A DNA stretch of 64,000 nt, taken from Streptomyces sp. GTDB taxonomy: Bacteria; Actinomycetota; Actinomycetes; Streptomycetales; Streptomycetaceae. Where the stretch lies: NCBI RefSeq assembly GCF_019510245.1, contig NZ_JAEKKT010000133.1, positions 186,001-250,000 of the forward strand, written 5' to 3'. A program made the translations under genes and the position numbers. Position 1 is the first letter of the stretch. Every line of letters begins with the position of its first letter. This document shows positions 62,923-64,000 of the stretch, one piece after another. The notes below the pieces were generated by a model. That model ran no database searches and had not been told where the DNA came from. It was given only the letters and a program-made list of their open reading frames with translations.

Positions 62923-63731
62923 GCCGCGATCCCCACGCCGGCGAATCCGGCGAAGGCATAAGGATCCTCGTCCTCCGGCGCCGACTCCGGCCGCCAGTGC
63001 GGCATCGGCACCAGTCCGGGTTCCACCATGTCGTACCCCTCGAAGAACCGCGCGACCTCGTCGCGCGAGCGCATGATCAGCGGGTTGCGAATGTCCTTGT
63101 ATACGTCCACCGCACCCTCGGCCCGCTCGGCCGGCAACGGGATTCCCTCGTACGAGGCATGCGTGAGAACAAGCAGGCTGCCGGGCGCGAGTGCGTCGCG
63201 CAGCTGTGCCACTGCTCCGTACGGGTCGTCCGCGTCTTCCACGAAGTGCAGTATGGCAACGAGAAGCAGCGCCACTGGCCGATTCAGGTCGATCAGGCGC
63301 TCCACCTGAGGGCTGGACAGGATCTCCTGGGGCTTGCGGAGATCGGCGGCGACCACGTCCGCGTTCTCGTTGCCCGCCAGCACGGCCTCGCTGTGCGCCA
63401 CGGCCACCGGGTCGTGGTCGACGTACACCACGTGCGCGCCGGGGTGCGCCGCCTGCGCGACCTCGTGGACGTTGCCGAAGGTGGGGATGCCGGAACCGAT
63501 GTCCAGGAACTGGTCGATGCCGGTGCCCACGGCATGGCGGACGGCGCGGCGCATGAAGGCGCGGTTGGCCTGCATGATCTTCGGCAGGCCGGGCAGGTGG
63601 GTCATCGCCTTGCGGGCCGCTTCCCGGTCGACCTCGAAATTGTGCGAACCGCCCAGGTAGTAGTCGTAGATACGCGAAACGCTCGGCACCGAGATGTCGA
63701 TGCTCCGTGGGGCCCAGGCGGGACGCTCCAT
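62919..63731 (-). CDS. DUF574-family SAM-dependent methyltransferase
   Basis: 270 residues with a GGAGAG site before the ATG at 63731. The DUF574 (PF04672) pattern is clear: PSVSRIYDYYLGGSHNFEVD, FLDIGSGIPTFGNVHEVAQ, VVYVDHDPVAVAHSEAVL, and GSLLVLTHASYEG. Such methyltransferases are extremely numerous in Streptomyces, often beside regulators, with unknown substrates. It is translationally coupled to the rmdA-like gene (4-base overlap), so it may act in the same signalling process. Confidence 0.9.
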   Translation of the reverse strand: MERPAWAPRSIDISVPSVSRIYDYYLGGSHNFEVDREAARKAMTHLPGLPKIMQANRAFMRRAVRHAVGTGIDQFLDIGSGIPTFGNVHEVAQAAHPGAHVVYVDHDPVAVAHSEAVLAGNENADVVAADLRKPQEILSSPQVERLIDLNRPVALLLVAILHFVEDADDPYGAVAQLRDALAPGSLLVLTHASYEGIPLPAERAEGAVDVYKDIRNPLIMRSRDEVARFFEGYDMVEPGLVPMPHWRPESAPEDEDPYAFAGFAGVGIAA

Positions 63732-63881
63732 GTATCTCTCCAAGGCTGAGGCGATCCGGTGTTCGAGCCGAGGCTACTGATCGCCCGCGAACAGGGGTAG
63801 CCGAAACGGAAATTGACCATCCGTTCATGGTCACTGCCTGGGAATTCGGTGTTCGGTTTGGGGGCGTTCGGGCATTGCGTC

Positions 63882-63936
63882 GGGTGCGGGTGCGTTGTGG
63901 TTGCCCGCGCAGTTCCCCGCGCCCCTGAAGGGGCGC
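63882..63936. repeat. Inverted-repeat intergenic element, partial copy
   Basis: It contains GGGTGCGGGTGCGTTGTGG and the core CGCGCAGTTCCCC, then the CGCCCCT-GAA-GGGGCG hairpin. The second GGGAACTGCG arm is missing. It lies upstream of the methyltransferase gene, near the end of the window. Confidence 0.65.
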
Positions 63937-64000
63937 TCCAGTCGGCACATCAACGGGCACCGCAAGGACGCCAAGAAGCCCGCCCCCTCCGTGCGGTGTG

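Noticed and set aside
60370..62961. Long plus-strand frame opposite the GGDEF-EAL gene
   Set aside because: Antisense shadow; the minus strand contains GGDEF, EAL and PAS motifs.

Overview
This is about 64 kb of very GC-rich chromosomal DNA from an actinomycete, almost certainly a Streptomyces. The evidence is extreme GC at third codon positions, frequent GTG starts, AGGAG-type ribosome binding sites, many Tat and lipoprotein secreted enzymes, a complete-looking ergothioneine (egt) operon, a fused nitrate reductase/flavoprotein reductase, and PAS-GGDEF-EAL, MarR, LacI and LysR regulators. From memory, the stretch egtA-D ... olsA/olsB ... sdhBAC ... LysR ... rmdA follows the order of the S. 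coelicolor SCO0910-SCO0928 neighbourhood; I could not check this. No rRNA, tRNA, CRISPR, integrase, transposase or phage genes were seen.

Layout. 0-7 kb: end of a PucR-like regulator (frameshifted), a 1377-aa nitrate reductase fused to a CysJ-like electron-donor module, and a PAS-GAF-PP2C phosphatase. 7-17 kb: zinc alcohol dehydrogenase, two secreted proteins, an HTH/GbsR-type regulator divergent from a DUF4097 gene, a frameshifted GH88 hydrolase, small membrane and lipoprotein genes, and a secreted lipase under a TetR-like palindrome. 17-25 kb: LacI regulator divergent from a phytanoyl-CoA-dioxygenase-like/SDR pair, an NAD(P)-binding protein, a broken membrane permease gene, a proline-rich membrane-anchored protein and a secreted GH43-AbfB arabinofuranosidase. 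25-31.6 kb: amidase, NfeD-like plus flotillin pair, MarR/alpha-beta hydrolase divergon, a lone PemK/MazF-like protein and a TIGR02452 protein. 31.8-36.6 kb: egtA-egtB-egtC, a decayed N-terminal egtD stub, then an intact, different egtD. 36.6-42 kb: a redox/stress cluster (TPR, MarR, GNAT, pirin, AhpD-like, second MarR, NmrA remnant) sprinkled with one recurrent palindrome. 42-45 kb: luciferase-like monooxygenase, FMN reductase and FAD monooxygenase operon. 45-54 kb: sugar-binding lipoprotein (frameshifted), dodecin, HAD phosphatase, second luciferase-like enzyme, ClpC/ClpB-like ATPase, a short antitoxin-like protein and a UvrA paralogue. 54-64 kb: ornithine-lipid type acyltransferases, succinate dehydrogenase operon with a divergent LysR gene, a c-di-GMP enzyme (RmdA-like) and a DUF574 methyltransferase.

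Three themes stand out. (1) Four copies of GTTG-N6-CAAC lie at promoters of the 37-40.6 kb cluster, which encodes two MarR paralogues; this looks like a small local redox-stress regulon. (2) The egt operon carries a truncated ancestral egtD immediately followed by a full-length diverged egtD, suggesting in-place gene replacement. (3) Five genes have single-base frameshifts, two of them in G/C homopolymers; they may be consensus errors rather than true pseudogenes. A family of ~55-120 bp inverted-repeat elements with a conserved CGCGCAGTTCC core occurs five times between genes.
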